A stretch of DNA of 64,000 nt from Nocardioides pocheonensis (GTDB lineage: Bacteria; Actinomycetota; Actinomycetes; Propionibacteriales; Nocardioidaceae), in assembly GCF_003725535.1 (NCBI RefSeq), contig NZ_RJSF01000038.1, positions 18,019-82,018 of the forward strand. Reading direction: 5' to 3'. The position numbers and the translations under genes are program-made. Within the stretch, counting starts at the first letter, position 1. Each line of letters starts with the position of its first letter. Positions 18,466 to 29,286 of this stretch are shown here, piece after piece. A model generated the notes under the pieces. It ran no database searches. It was not told the DNA's origin and worked only from the letters and a program-made list of their open reading frames with translations.

Positions 18466-19134
18466 GCGGCGCTTCATCCGTTCGACGTCCATGATCACGA
18501 CGGAGCGGGGCTCGAGGCGGAGCCAGCCGCGGGAGGCGAAGTCGGCGAGGGCCTTGTTCACGGTCTCGCGGGAGGCGCCGACCAGCTGGGCGAGCTCCTC
18601 CTGGGTGAGGTCGTGGTGCACGTGCACGCCGTCGTCGGCGGTGCGGCCGAAGCGGTCGGCGAGGTCGAGCAGCGCCTTGGCGACGCGGCCGGGCACGTCG
18701 GAGAAGACCAGGTCGGCGTTGACGTCGTTGGCCTTGCGCAGCCGGCCGGCGATCTGCGAGAGCAGGCCGAGCGCCACCGCGGGGCGGCCCTCGAGCCAGC
18801 GCATCAGGTCGTCGTGAGCCAGGGAGAGCAGGGTGGTCTCGGTCACCGCGGTCACCGTCGCGGAGCGCGGGCCGGGGTCGAAGAGCGACAGCTCGCCGAA
18901 CATCTGGCCCGGGCCGAGGATCGCGAGGAGGTTCTCCCGGCCGTCGGAGGAGGTGCGCCCCAGCTTCACCTTGCCGTCGGTCACCAGGTAGAGCTTGTCG
19001 CCGGAGTCCCCTTCGTGGAAGAGCACCTCACCGCGACGAAGCCGCGCCTCCGTCATCGACGAGCGCAGAGCCATGGCGGCTTCGTCGTCGAGGGCGCCGA
19101 ACAGCGGGGCCTGACGCAGTACGTCGTTGTCCAC
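18457..19134 (-). CDS. crp: CRP/FNR-family cAMP-binding regulator (Crp/GlxR type)
   Basis: A 225-residue regulator with an N-terminal cyclic-nucleotide domain ([17 protein letters not shown], phosphate-binding [15 protein letters not shown]) and a C-terminal winged helix ([24 protein letters not shown] recognition region, split here for length). GTG 19134 is chosen because GGAAGGA lies 6 bases upstream and the family begins with the [14 protein letters not shown] text. It corresponds by sequence and place to M. tuberculosis Crp (Rv3676) and corynebacterial GlxR, global cAMP-responsive regulators. The last codons come from the mobile element end. Divergent from nth. Confidence 0.95.
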   Translation of the reverse strand: MDNDVLRQAPLFGALDDEAAMALRSSMTEARLRRGEVLFHEGDSGDKLYLVTDGKVKLGRTSSDGRENLLAILGPGQMFGELSLFDPGPRSATVTAVTETTLLSLAHDDLMRWLEGRPAVALGLLSQIAGRLRKANDVNADLVFSDVPGRVAKALLDLADRFGRTADDGVHVHHDLTQEELAQLVGASRETVNKALADFASRGWLRLEPRSVVIMDVERMKRRAR

Positions 19135-19324
19135 GGCCAATCCTTCCAATGGTGCGGCCATCCACGATGAGGGCGGCCGGAACCGGCCAACCCCCAGTGT
19201 TTCAGGTCACAGTCTGGCCCATCGGCGCGTTCCACGTCACGGGACCCCGCCTTCGCGCCCGTCCGGGGGACCCGCAAGCCCTGTGGCGGAGGCCGTTCAC
19301 GCGCGCCCGCGTACTCTTCTCCTC

Positions 19325-20050
19325 GTGCCCAAGACCGCCGTCGCGACGCCCGCCGCGCCCCCGGACACCGCGCTGGTACGCCGGGCCCGCAAGGTCGACC
19401 GGGTGCTGGCCGAGACCTATCCCGAGGCCACCATCGAGCTGGACTTCGACGACCCCTTCCAGCTCCTCGTGGTCACGGTGCTGAGCGCCCAGACCACCGA
19501 CCGCCGCGTCAACGCCGTCCGGCCGACCCTGTTCGCGAAGTACCCCGACGCCAGGGCGATGGCCGCGGCCCCGCGCGAGGACCTCGAGCGGATCGTCGGC
19601 CCGCTCGGGTTCTTCCGCGCGAAGACCGAGTCCCTGCTGAAGCTGTCCGCCGCACTCGTCGAGCGGTACGACGGCCAGGTGCCGCCCCGCCTCGACGACC
19701 TCGTCACCCTGCCCGGCGTGGGCCGCAAGACCGCCAACGTGGTCCTCGGCAACGGGTTCGGCGTCCCCGGCATCACGGTCGACACGCACTTCGGGCGCCT
19801 GGTCCGCCGCCTGGGCTGGACGACCGAGACCGACCCGGTCAATGTCGAGCACGCGGTCGGCGCGCTCTTCCCGAAGCGTGACTGGACGATGCTCAGCCAC
19901 CACCTGATCTGGCACGGCCGCCGCATCTGCCACGCCAAGAAGCCGGCCTGCGGCGCGTGCCCGGTCGCCCGGTTGTGCCCGTCGTACGGCGAGGGTCCGA
20001 CCGATCCCGAGCTGGCCGCGAAGCTGGTGAAGACGCAGGGGCCCGCGTGA
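19325..20050 (+). CDS. nth: Endonuclease III (base-excision DNA glycosylase/AP lyase)
   Basis: Removes oxidised pyrimidines. The 241-residue protein has the helix-hairpin-helix [18 protein letters not shown] with catalytic Lys135, the catalytic Asp153 in [10 protein letters not shown], and the [4Fe-4S] loop C-X6-C-X2-C-X5-C near the C-terminus ([17 protein letters not shown]). GTG 19325 has TACTCT 7 bases upstream and no ribosome site, suggesting a leaderless mRNA. The stop overlaps the next gene as GTGA. First gene of a four-gene operon reaching MarP. Confidence 0.96.
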   Translation: MPKTAVATPAAPPDTALVRRARKVDRVLAETYPEATIELDFDDPFQLLVVTVLSAQTTDRRVNAVRPTLFAKYPDARAMAAAPREDLERIVGPLGFFRAKTESLLKLSAALVERYDGQVPPRLDDLVTLPGVGRKTANVVLGNGFGVPGITVDTHFGRLVRRLGWTTETDPVNVEHAVGALFPKRDWTMLSHHLIWHGRRICHAKKPACGACPVARLCPSYGEGPTDPELAAKLVKTQGPA

Positions 20051-20532
20051 GCAGAGTCGCGGCGCTGCTCCTGGTCGCCCTGCTGCTCACCGGTTGTGGC
20101 TCCGCGCCGAAGCAGGCGGCGCCCGCCCGGCTGCCCGACGTCACGCTCGCCAGCCTCACCGGCGGGCCGGGCGTCGACCTCGGCTCGTTGCGCGGGCCCG
20201 CCGTGGTGAACCTGTGGGCGCAGTGGTGCAAGCCGTGCAAGCGCGAGCTGCCGATCTACGAGTCGTTCTACCAGCGCCACGGCGCTCAGGTCTCCGTGCT
20301 CGGCGTCGACTGGCAGGACGTGCAGGCCGACCGTGCCCGCGCACTCGCGCAACGCTCCGGTGTCACCTACCCGCTCGTGGTCGACAGCAAGCCGGCGATC
20401 CGCAACCGGTTCCTCCCCCAGCTCCTGCTGGTCGACTCCCAGGGCCGGATCGCCTTCCACGAGTACATCGAGATCACCTCGCTCGACCAGCTCGAGCGGC
20501 TCGTCGAGAAGCACCTCGGGGTGAGCCTGTGA
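20047..20532 (+). CDS. TlpA/thioredoxin-like lipoprotein
   Basis: A 161-residue exported lipoprotein. The signal peptide ends in the lipobox LLTGC (Cys18). The thioredoxin-like domain carries the redox motif WCKPC in [14 protein letters not shown] and the cis-proline strand [14 protein letters not shown]. It probably acts as an extracytoplasmic thiol-disulfide reductase. GTG 20047 overlaps the nth stop by four bases and its own stop overlaps the NUDIX gene by four. The same order (nth, thioredoxin-like, NUDIX, MarP) is seen in M. tuberculosis Rv3674c-Rv3671c. Confidence 0.92.
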   Translation: MSRVAALLLVALLLTGCGSAPKQAAPARLPDVTLASLTGGPGVDLGSLRGPAVVNLWAQWCKPCKRELPIYESFYQRHGAQVSVLGVDWQDVQADRARALAQRSGVTYPLVVDSKPAIRNRFLPQLLLVDSQGRIAFHEYIEITSLDQLERLVEKHLGVSL

Positions 20533-21197
20533 GCGAGCACGAGATCCCCGAGTGGCTGGCGACGATCCGCGACGCCGCACGCACGATCAGCGGCGCCGAC
20601 CTCACCAGGTTCCTGCCTCCCGAGGACTCCGACGCCCGCCCGGGGGCCGTGCTGATGCTGTTCGGCGAGGGCGACCGCGGGCCCGACCTGCTCCTCACCG
20701 AGCGGGCCCACGACATGCGCTCCCACCCCGGGCAGGTGTCCTTCCCCGGCGGTTCCGTGGACGAGACCGACGAGTCGCCGACCGCCGCCGCGCTCCGCGA
20801 GGCCCAGGAGGAGGTCGGCCTGGACCCGGCCGGGGTCGACGTCCTGGCCACGCTGCCCGAGCTGTGGCTGCCGCCCAGCAACTTCGCCGTCACGCCGGTC
20901 GTGGCCTGGTGGCGGGAGGAGTCGCCGGTCGGCGTGGTCGACCCGCGCGAGGTCCACGCGGTATACCGGGTCCCGATCGAGGAGCTGCTCGACCCGGCGC
21001 ACCGGATCACGGTCACCCACCCCTCCGGCTACTCCAGCCCGGGGTTCCTGATCGGCGACGACAAGGACCTGATCCTGTGGGGGTTCACCGCGGGCCTGAT
21101 CACGCGGCTCTTCGACTACGTCGGGCTGACCAGGGAGTGGGATCCCTCGGTCACCCGCCCGCTGCCCGCACACATGCTGGGGATACGTCAGGATTGA
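20529..21197 (+). CDS. NUDIX hydrolase, CoA diphosphatase (NudL/NUDT7-like)
   Basis: A 222-residue protein with a canonical NUDIX box: GGSVDETDESPTAAALREAQ continuing EEVGL (G-x5-E-x7-RExxEExGL). The preceding MRSHPGQVSFPGG text is the CoA-pyrophosphatase signature of the NudL/NUDT7 subfamily, so the likely reaction is cleavage of CoA to phosphopantetheine and 3',5'-ADP. GTG 20529 overlaps the thioredoxin gene stop by four bases. Followed after 43 bases by marP in the same operon. Confidence 0.9.
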   Translation: MSEHEIPEWLATIRDAARTISGADLTRFLPPEDSDARPGAVLMLFGEGDRGPDLLLTERAHDMRSHPGQVSFPGGSVDETDESPTAAALREAQEEVGLDPAGVDVLATLPELWLPPSNFAVTPVVAWWREESPVGVVDPREVHAVYRVPIEELLDPAHRITVTHPSGYSSPGFLIGDDKDLILWGFTAGLITRLFDYVGLTREWDPSVTRPLPAHMLGIRQD

Positions 21198-21240
21198 CCC
21201 GCCCCGACCTGTCCGGCCGACCGCTGACCCGAAGGTGACG

Positions 21241-22410
21241 ATGAACCTCCTCGACTGGTGCCTCGTGCTCATCGTCGTCGCGTACGCCCTCTCGGGGTAC
21301 TGGCAGGGCTTCATCACCGGAGCCTTCGCCACGGTCGGCCTGCTGCTCGGTGGCCTGCTCGGCATCTGGCTGGCGCCGCACCTGCTCGGCGAGGCCAGCC
21401 CGTCCCTGTGGGTGTCGCTGGCCGCCCTGTTCGTCGTACTCGTCTGCGCGTCGTTCGGCCAGGCCGTGCTCCAGTACGCCGGCACGCGGATGCGCGACCA
21501 GATCACCTGGCAGCCGGTCCGCGCGCTCGACGCGGTCGGCGGAGCACTGCTCAGCGTGGTCGCCGTGCTGATCGTGACCTGGATGCTCGGCGTCGCGGTG
21601 AGCGGCTCCCGCATCCCGGGCATCGGGCCCATGGTGCGCGACTCCAAGGTGCTCACCGAGGTCAACGACGTGATGCCGGCGGAGGCGCAGGGCCTGCTGC
21701 GCGGGTTCGACCGGGTGGTCGGGTCCAGCTTCTTCCCGCGCTACCTCGAGCCGTTCGCACCGGAGCGGATCGTCGACGTCAGCCCGGCGCCCGGCAACGT
21801 CGTCAAGGACCCCGAGGTCCAGAAGGCCGAGCTGAGCGTCTTCAAGATCCGGGGCAACAACCGCTGCGGCGACGGGATCGAGGGCAGCGGCTTCCTCTAC
21901 TCCCCGCACCGGCTGATGACCAACGCCCACGTGGTCGCCGGCGTCACCAACCCGCAGGTGCGGGTCGGCACCCGCACCCTGGACGCGACCGTCGTCTACT
22001 ACAACTCCGACATCGACATCGCCGTGCTGGACGTGGACATCAACGGTCCGGTCGTGCACTTCAACCACGACGGTGCCGCGCAGGACCCGGCGGTGATCCT
22101 CGGCTACCCCAACGACGGGCCGTTCGACGCCCAGCCGGCCCGCATCCGTGCCGAGCAGCGGCTCCGCTCGCCGGACATCTACGGCCGCGGCACGGTCACC
22201 CGCGAGGTGTTCTCGCTGCGCGGGCTGGTCCGGCCCGGCAACTCGGGCGGCCCGCTGGTCTCACGGTCCGGGGACGTCCTCGGCGTGATCTTCGCGGCCT
22301 CGGTCAGCGACAAGCAGACCGGCTACGCGCTGACCGCCGACCAGGTCTCCGACGCGGCCGCCCGTGGCCTGCAGGCGTCGGGCCGGGTGTCCAGCGGCAA
22401 CTGTGCGTGA
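21241..22410 (+). CDS. marP: Membrane-associated serine protease (MarP-like, CvpA + chymotrypsin fold)
   Basis: A 389-residue protease. Four N-terminal membrane helices (residues ~1-120) form a CvpA/colicin-V-like domain, followed by a periplasmic trypsin-like domain with triad His230 (TNAHVVAG), Asp259 (SDIDIAVL) and Ser335 (PGNSGGPLV). Cys209 and Cys388 match the regulatory disulfide of M. tuberculosis MarP (Rv3671c), needed for survival at acid pH in that organism. ATG 21241 is placed 6 bases after GAAGG. The thioredoxin-like lipoprotein two genes upstream could act on that disulfide, which is inference from context. Confidence 0.92.
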   Translation: MNLLDWCLVLIVVAYALSGYWQGFITGAFATVGLLLGGLLGIWLAPHLLGEASPSLWVSLAALFVVLVCASFGQAVLQYAGTRMRDQITWQPVRALDAVGGALLSVVAVLIVTWMLGVAVSGSRIPGIGPMVRDSKVLTEVNDVMPAEAQGLLRGFDRVVGSSFFPRYLEPFAPERIVDVSPAPGNVVKDPEVQKAELSVFKIRGNNRCGDGIEGSGFLYSPHRLMTNAHVVAGVTNPQVRVGTRTLDATVVYYNSDIDIAVLDVDINGPVVHFNHDGAAQDPAVILGYPNDGPFDAQPARIRAEQRLRSPDIYGRGTVTREVFSLRGLVRPGNSGGPLVSRSGDVLGVIFAASVSDKQTGYALTADQVSDAAARGLQASGRVSSGNCA

Positions 22411-22439
22411 GCGAGGACGCGTCAGCGGACTCGCTCGAA

Positions 22440-22497
22440 GGTGGTTGAGCAGCGAGCCCGACCGAGGAACGAGGTCGGGACCGAGCGTGCCGAAACC
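22440..22497. repeat. Interspersed palindromic repeat with internal hairpin after marP
   Basis: Starts GGTGGTTGAGCAGCGAG and ends GTGCCGAAACC. Internally CCCGACC (22457-22463) pairs with GGTCGGG (22473-22479). It lies between convergent marP and the holin-like gene and could act as a bidirectional terminator. Same outer ends as the repeats at 34856 and 57609. Confidence 0.75.
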
Positions 22498-22522
22498 TGG
22501 TGAGTGACGCGCAGACGCTCGC

Positions 22523-22921
22523 TCAGGCCCCGGGCTTGAGTGCGCGCATCTCCCGCGCCTCCGCCATCGTGCGCTCGGGAGCGCGCACCTTGCGGATCTT
22601 GCGGTAGCCGATCAGGCCGAGCAGGGCGGCGAGGAGCAGGTAGGCGCCGAACACGATCAGGAAGCACCAGGCCAGGCCCAGGCCGGTCATGTGGATGAAG
22701 AACGCGATCGCGATCGAGACCATGATGATCGCGAGCAGCGAGATGAACCCGGCGAGCAGGAACAGCACGATCGCCATGCCGCCGGCCCGCACGCTCACCC
22801 GGAGCTCGGACTTGGCCAGCTCGATCATGTGCCGGACGAGGGTGCCGAAGTCGTCGAAGGCATCGACGACGAGCTTCCCGATCGTCGGCTCCTGCTCGTC
22901 GGCCGGCTCGCGGTGCGCCAT
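22523..22921 (-). CDS. Phage holin family (DUF1469-like) membrane protein
   Basis: A 132-residue protein with an N-terminal amphipathic helix (LVVDAFDDFGTLVRHMIELA) and two membrane helices (GGMAIVLFLLAGFISLLAII and GLAWCFLIVFGAYLLLAALL) followed by a basic tail. This matches the actinobacterial phage-holin-family proteins found between marP and acs in mycobacteria. ATG 22921 follows GAAGGGAA. Despite the family name, such proteins are chromosomal and not lysis holins; the role is unknown. Confidence 0.85.
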   Translation of the reverse strand: MAHREPADEQEPTIGKLVVDAFDDFGTLVRHMIELAKSELRVSVRAGGMAIVLFLLAGFISLLAIIMVSIAIAFFIHMTGLGLAWCFLIVFGAYLLLAALLGLIGYRKIRKVRAPERTMAEAREMRALKPGA

Positions 22922-23104
22922 GCGCGGGTTCCCTTCGTGTGCGTCAACGACCCCTGAGTCAGCGACCCTCGAGGCGGCCCTCGGTGCTCTCCGGGCCGAC
23001 CCTGCGCACCTTACCGTCACGCCGCACGGCGTACGCGGCCGCGCCGTACCGCGACTCGACCTGCCCGGTCCGGGCGCCGGCGCGCTGTGCAAGAATCGAC
23101 CTGT

Positions 23105-23258
23105 TGGAGGGGAGTATTCCTTCGCGACGGCATCGTCATCACGGGCGCCCGCACCACCGGCGCCCCGGGGCCGTCGGTCCGTACGACGCGGCGCACCACG
23201 GCCGTCGTACCGGGCGGAAGAGACCTCCGGACGAAGACCCTGTCCAGCCGTCCGGAGG
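23105..23258 (+). promoter_or_regulatory. yybP-ykoY-type manganese riboswitch with ribosome-site switch, controlling terC
   Basis: The leader contains GGAGGGGAGTATTCC (23106-23120), the hallmark GGGGAGTA of yybP-ykoY RNAs, then ACGGCATCGTCATCACGG, and a closing GGAAGAGACCTCC (23216-23228). GGAGG 23106-23110 can pair with CCTCC 23224-23228 as stem P1. The same CCTCCGGACG (23224-23233) is a perfect complement of CGTCCGGAGG (23249-23258), which contains the terC ribosome site. The two pairings are exclusive, so ligand binding should free the ribosome site (translational ON switch). The motif assignment is from memory of the family consensus. Upstream 22922-23104 shows only a possible promoter (AAGAAT near 23091). 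Confidence 0.75.
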
Positions 23259-23266
23259 TACGCACC

Positions 23267-24277
23267 ATGCACGTCTCACCGCTGGTCTGGTGGCTGACGC
23301 TCTCGATCACCACCGTCCTGCTGCTCGTCGACGTCGTCGTGATCGGCCGCCGGCCCCACGAGCCGAGCCGGCGGGAGGTGTCGATCGCCCTCGCCTGCTT
23401 CATCGGCCTGGCCGTGCTCTTCGGCGTCGGCGTCTTCGTGTTCTCCGGCAACCGCTACGGCACGGAGTTCTTCGCCGGGTGGCTGACCGAGTACTCCCTG
23501 TCGGTCGACAACCTGTTCATCTTCCTGGTGATCATGAGCAAGTTCGGTGTCCCCCGGGCCTACCAGCAGACCGCCCTGCTGATCGGCATCGTGATCGCCC
23601 TGGTGATGCGCGGTGTCTTCATCGCGGTCGGCGCCGCCGCGATCGACAACTTCAGCTGGGTGTTCTACCTGTTCGGGCTCTTCCTCGTGTACACCGCGAT
23701 CAAGCTCGCCCGCGAGGGCGCCGAGGATGAGGACGAGTACGAGGAGAGCGCGCTGGTGAAGTGGGTGGAGCGGCACCTCCCGGCGACCTCGAGCTGGCAC
23801 GCGACCCGGATGCTGCTGCGGGTCGACGACCGGCTGGTGATCACCCCGATGTTCATCGTGGTGCTGGCGCTGGGCACCACCGACCTGCTGTTCGCGCTCG
23901 ACTCGATCCCGGCGATCTACGGGCTCACCAGCGAGCCGTACCTGGTGATGACCGCGAACATCTTCGCGCTGATGGGCCTGCGCCAGCTCTACTTCCTGAT
24001 CGGCGGCCTGCTCGAGCGGCTGGTCTACCTGTCCTACGGGCTGTCGGTCCTGCTCGGCTTCATCGGGGTCAAGCTGATCCTGCACGCGCTCCACGGCAAC
24101 GAGCTGCCCTTCGTCAACGGCGGCGAGCACGTCGACTGGGCACCGGACATCCCCACCTGGTTCTCGCTGGTGGTGATCGTGGGCACCCTGTCGATCACCA
24201 CCGTGGCGAGCCTGGTGGCGTCGCGCCGGCTGGACCCCGCTGCACGCGACGAGGCCACCGGTCCACGCGGCCACTGA
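23267..24277 (+). CDS. TerC-family integral membrane protein (probable metal efflux)
   Basis: A 336-residue protein with about nine membrane helices. The TerC acidic motifs are present: LSVDNLFIFLVIM in the second third and LFALDSIPAIYGLT later, both Asp-containing membrane motifs needed for transport. ATG 23267 is 8 bases after GGAGG. TerC/Alx-type proteins export manganese or support metallation of exported proteins, and the manganese-type riboswitch upstream agrees with that. No other tellurite gene is near. Confidence 0.93.
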   Translation: MHVSPLVWWLTLSITTVLLLVDVVVIGRRPHEPSRREVSIALACFIGLAVLFGVGVFVFSGNRYGTEFFAGWLTEYSLSVDNLFIFLVIMSKFGVPRAYQQTALLIGIVIALVMRGVFIAVGAAAIDNFSWVFYLFGLFLVYTAIKLAREGAEDEDEYEESALVKWVERHLPATSSWHATRMLLRVDDRLVITPMFIVVLALGTTDLLFALDSIPAIYGLTSEPYLVMTANIFALMGLRQLYFLIGGLLERLVYLSYGLSVLLGFIGVKLILHALHGNELPFVNGGEHVDWAPDIPTWFSLVVIVGTLSITTVASLVASRRLDPAARDEATGPRGH

Positions 24278-24365
24278 GGCCCGGCGGGGCGGGGTGTGAT
24301 CCAGTACTCGGGAGTTTTCCGGCCAAATCGCCTAACCGGGGGTGGGCTGCGTCGTTGACGTGACC

Positions 24366-24956
24366 ATGGAGTGGTTCCGACGCAATCCCAAGAAGGCCGC
24401 CGGCCTGTCCGCGCTGGCGGTGCTGTGCCTGGTGATCCTCGTCTGGGGCATGTCCGGCGGGTCGGCCAAGCCCGCCGAGGACCCCACGCTCGGACTGCCC
24501 AGCAGCCCCGGTGCCCTGGCCACCCCGACGAAGTCGCCGACCCACGCGCTCACCGGGCTCGCCGCGCCGTCGGCGACCCCGACCTCCGTCGAGCAGGCGA
24601 TCGCGGCGTTCCCCTCTGCCGGCATGGGCAACATCGGCCCGGGGCTGGCCGGCTCCGGCGGTTCCTTCGGGCTGCCGCCGCACCGCGTCGTGATCGAGGC
24701 CGGTTCCGACGGCCCGCTCCTCGGTGTCGGCTGGCGGATCCCCACGGCCAACGGGCCCCGCAAGGGCAAGGACCTCAGCTACAAGAACTGGTTCCGCCAC
24801 TCCACCACGGCCTTCGGCAAGCCCGACTACGCCCAGCTCTACACCCGGGTCGGCCCCGACTCCTCCGTGGTGTGGTGCACGGTCACCGTCGACGGCAAGG
24901 TCACCGAGCACCAGGAGTCCCACGGCCCCTGGGGCGGCGTCTTCTGCCAGGGCTGA
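24366..24956 (+). CDS. Single-pass secreted/anchored protein, unknown
   Basis: About 196 residues from ATG 24366 (GTG 24342 or 24360 are alternatives). Short basic N-terminus (EWFRRNPKKAAG), one membrane helix (LSALAVLCLVILVWGM), a Ser/Thr/Pro linker (residues ~30-80), then an extracellular domain with two late cysteines (VVWCTVTVDG and GVFCQG) that could form a disulfide, and aromatic repeats (YKNWFRHSTTAF). I do not recognise the domain. No clear ribosome site. Convergent with acs across a strong terminator. Confidence 0.7.
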   Translation: MEWFRRNPKKAAGLSALAVLCLVILVWGMSGGSAKPAEDPTLGLPSSPGALATPTKSPTHALTGLAAPSATPTSVEQAIAAFPSAGMGNIGPGLAGSGGSFGLPPHRVVIEAGSDGPLLGVGWRIPTANGPRKGKDLSYKNWFRHSTTAFGKPDYAQLYTRVGPDSSVVWCTVTVDGKVTEHQESHGPWGGVFCQG

Positions 24957-25082
24957 CGAGCGCCGTCATCCGCCGCACCTGGCGGCGTTGTCCTCGCTCG
25001 ACGTCCGCTCCGCTGCGCTCCGCCGAAGGACGGCACGACGTCTGACGACGCTCGAAGACAGCGCCGCCATCCGCCGCACGAA

Positions 25083-25114
25083 GAGGCGCGGGACCCGTCC
25101 GGGTCCCGCGCCTC
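25083..25114. terminator. Perfect 14-base hairpin, bidirectional terminator
   Basis: GAGGCGCGGGACCC (25083-25096) pairs fully with GGGTCCCGCGCCTC (25101-25114) around the tetraloop GTCC. It lies between the stop of the secreted-protein gene and the acs stop, so it can serve both convergent genes. Confidence 0.85.
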
Positions 25115-25127
25115 TCGCGTGCCGGGC

Positions 25128-27104
<1,977 letters not shown>

Positions 27105-27167
27105 GTTGCACTCCTCGAACGGGTGAGTCAGGGGTGGGGCCGGCTCCTCTCGAGCCAGCCTAGGCGC

Positions 27168-27204
27168 GCATCCTCCCGGCGACGAGGGGTCGCCGGGAGG
27201 ATGC
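27168..27204 (-). terminator. Perfect 16-base hairpin downstream of actP
   Basis: GCATCCTCCCGGCGAC (27168-27183) pairs with GTCGCCGGGAGGATGC (27189-27204) around a 5-base loop. It is 53 bases past the actP stop on the minus strand and 64 bases before the acs start, so it insulates acs from the symporter transcript. Confidence 0.85.
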
Positions 27205-27256
27205 AACAGGGTGGGACGTTGCGACCGGGTTGCGCCCGGCCCGCATGCAGGACCGA

Positions 27257-28885
27257 TCAGTGCAGGATGGCCCCCTCGGCGCCGGCTCCGGTGAAGGCGC
27301 GCACCTCCAGCTCGGTGTACCGGTCCTCGGTCTCCGGCTCCTTCGAGGTGATCGTGCCCAGCCAGCCGAGCAGGAACCCGAGCGGGATCGAGACGATGCC
27401 CGGGTTCTCCAGCGGGAACCAGGAGATGTCGATGCTCGTCGGCAGCAGCGACAGGTTCTTGCCGGTGGGGTCGACGCCCTTGCCGGAGACGACCGGCGAG
27501 AAGATCACCAGCCCCACCGACGAGATCAGGCCGCCGTAGATCGCCCACACCGCCCCGCGGGTGTTGAACCGTCGCCAGAAGAGGTTGTAGAGCAGCGACG
27601 GCAGGTTCGCCGACGCCGCGACCGCGAACGCCAGCGCCACCAGGAAGGCGATGTTCAGCTTCTGCGCCGGGATCGCCAGGGCGATCGCGATGGCGCCGAT
27701 CACCAGGGCCGCGATCCGCGCCACCTTGACCTCGTTCTCCTCCGTCGCAGCACCCCGCTTGAACACGGTGGCGTAGAGGTCGTGGGCGACCGACGACGCA
27801 GAGGTGAGGGTCAGGCCGGCGACGACCGCGAGGATCGTGGCGAACGCAACCGCCGCGATCAGCGCCAGCAGGATCGCCCCGCCGTTGGTGCCGGAGCCTC
27901 CACCGACCTCCTCGGCCAGCAGCGGTGAGGCCAGGTTGCCGCCCGATGCGGCGACCTTGCTGCCCGGGCCGGTGTCGAGCAGCGCTGCGGCGCCGAACCC
28001 GAGCGCCAGCGTCATCAGGTAGAAGCTGCCGATCAGCCCGATCGCCCAGAGCACCGACTTGCGCGCGGCCTTGGCCGACGGGACGGTGTAGAAGCGGATC
28101 AGGATGTGCGGCAGGCCCGCCGTTCCGAGCACCAGCGCCAGGCCCAGGGACAGGAAGTCGATCTTGCTCGTGGTGCTCACGCCGTACTTCAGGCCGGGCT
28201 GGAGGAACGCCTCACCCTTGCCGGTGTTCGTCGAGGCCGTGTGCAGCATGTCGGAGATGTTGAAGTTGAACTTCGCGAGCACCAGCACGGTGATCAGCAC
28301 GGTGCCGCTCATCAGCAGCACCGCCTTGACGATCTGGATCCAGGTGGTGCCCTTCATGCCCCCGACGGTCACGTAGAAGATCATCAGCGCGCCGACGCCG
28401 GCGATCGTGAGCGCCTTCAACGAGTCGGACTGCACGTCGAGCAGCAGGGCGACCAGGGCGCCGGCGCCGACCATCTGCGCCAGCAGGTAGAAGATCGACA
28501 CGACGACCGTCGAGGTGGCCGCCGCGGTGCGCACGGGCCGCTGTCGCATCCGGAACGCCAGCTGGTCGGCCATCGTGTAACGGCCGGAGTTCCTCAGCAG
28601 CTCGGCCACCAGGAGCAGCGCGACCAGCCAGGCCACGAGGAACCCGATCGAGTAGAGGAACCCGTCGTAGCCGTTCAGCGCGATGAGCCCCGAAATGCCC
28701 AGGAACGATGCCGCCGACATGTAGTCGCCCGAGACCGCCATGCCGTTCTGGAAGCCGGTGAAGCTGCGTCCGCCGGCGTAGTAGTCGGTGGTCCCGGCGG
28801 TGGCGCGGCTGGCCCAGAACGTGATCGCGATCGTGATCGCGACGACGACGATGAACAGCACCGCCGACAGGGTGTGTGCACTCAT
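27257..28885 (-). CDS. actP: Cation/acetate symporter (SSS family, ActP-like)
   Basis: A 542-residue sodium:solute symporter with about 13 membrane helices. Family blocks: YYAGGRSFTGFQNGMAVSGD near residue 35, ASFLGISGLIALNGYDG, GMKGTTWIQIVKAVLL and GTAGLPHILIRFYTVPSAKA. It imports acetate and possibly other short monocarboxylates with a cation. Its ATG overlaps the stop of the DUF485 gene by four bases, the usual yjcH-actP arrangement. Together with acs downstream this forms an acetate uptake and activation module. Confidence 0.95.
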   Translation of the reverse strand: MSAHTLSAVLFIVVVAITIAITFWASRATAGTTDYYAGGRSFTGFQNGMAVSGDYMSAASFLGISGLIALNGYDGFLYSIGFLVAWLVALLLVAELLRNSGRYTMADQLAFRMRQRPVRTAAATSTVVVSIFYLLAQMVGAGALVALLLDVQSDSLKALTIAGVGALMIFYVTVGGMKGTTWIQIVKAVLLMSGTVLITVLVLAKFNFNISDMLHTASTNTGKGEAFLQPGLKYGVSTTSKIDFLSLGLALVLGTAGLPHILIRFYTVPSAKAARKSVLWAIGLIGSFYLMTLALGFGAAALLDTGPGSKVAASGGNLASPLLAEEVGGGSGTNGGAILLALIAAVAFATILAVVAGLTLTSASSVAHDLYATVFKRGAATEENEVKVARIAALVIGAIAIALAIPAQKLNIAFLVALAFAVAASANLPSLLYNLFWRRFNTRGAVWAIYGGLISSVGLVIFSPVVSGKGVDPTGKNLSLLPTSIDISWFPLENPGIVSIPLGFLLGWLGTITSKEPETEDRYTELEVRAFTGAGAEGAILH

Positions 28886-29253
28886 CGGGTCTTCTCCTCG
28901 TTGTAGCGCACGTCGAGGTCGTGCGCGAGGTCGTCGACGTTGTTGTTCATGTGCCGGGCGTAGAGCCAGGCGATCAGGAACGTGGACACGAACTGGAGCA
29001 GGCCGAAGATCAGCGCGACGTTCACGTGGCCGAAGACCTTCTGGCTCATGAAGCCGTGTGCCCAGTTCGACATCACGACGAAGAGCAGGTACCAGCCGAG
29101 GAACGCGGCCGTCGCCGGGATCGTGAAGATGCCGGTACGCCGGCGTACCTCCTTGAACTCGGCGGTCTGGACGAGCTCGTCGTAGATCGGGTCGTGGCGC
29201 GCGGCCTGGTCGTGTGCCCGGCGGTCCGCCGGTACGGGTGAGCGTGTGGACAT
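28882..29253 (-). CDS. DUF485 family small membrane protein (YjcH-like)
   Basis: A 123-residue protein with two membrane helices (FTIPATAAFLGWYLLFVVMS and NVALIFGLLQFVSTFLIAWL) and a C-terminal DUF485 signature (YARHMNNNVDDLAHDL). ATG 29253 sits 7 bases after GGAGG. It is translationally coupled to actP (ATGA) and is expected to be an accessory subunit or partner of the symporter. First gene of the operon; a CRP-like site lies just upstream. Confidence 0.9.
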   Translation of the reverse strand: MSTRSPVPADRRAHDQAARHDPIYDELVQTAEFKEVRRRTGIFTIPATAAFLGWYLLFVVMSNWAHGFMSQKVFGHVNVALIFGLLQFVSTFLIAWLYARHMNNNVDDLAHDLDVRYNEEKTR

Positions 29254-29286
29254 GGTCAGCAACCTCCGTGTGTGGGCAGCCATGCG

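Noticed and set aside
19201..19220. Possible autoregulatory CRP site between crp and nth (GTGTTTCAGGTCACA)
   Set aside because: Only one half-site (TCACA) fits; the other half does not match at the required spacing.
22523..22921. Prophage lysis gene (holin)
   Set aside because: The family name is misleading; no other phage genes are near and the gene lies at a conserved chromosomal position between marP and acs.
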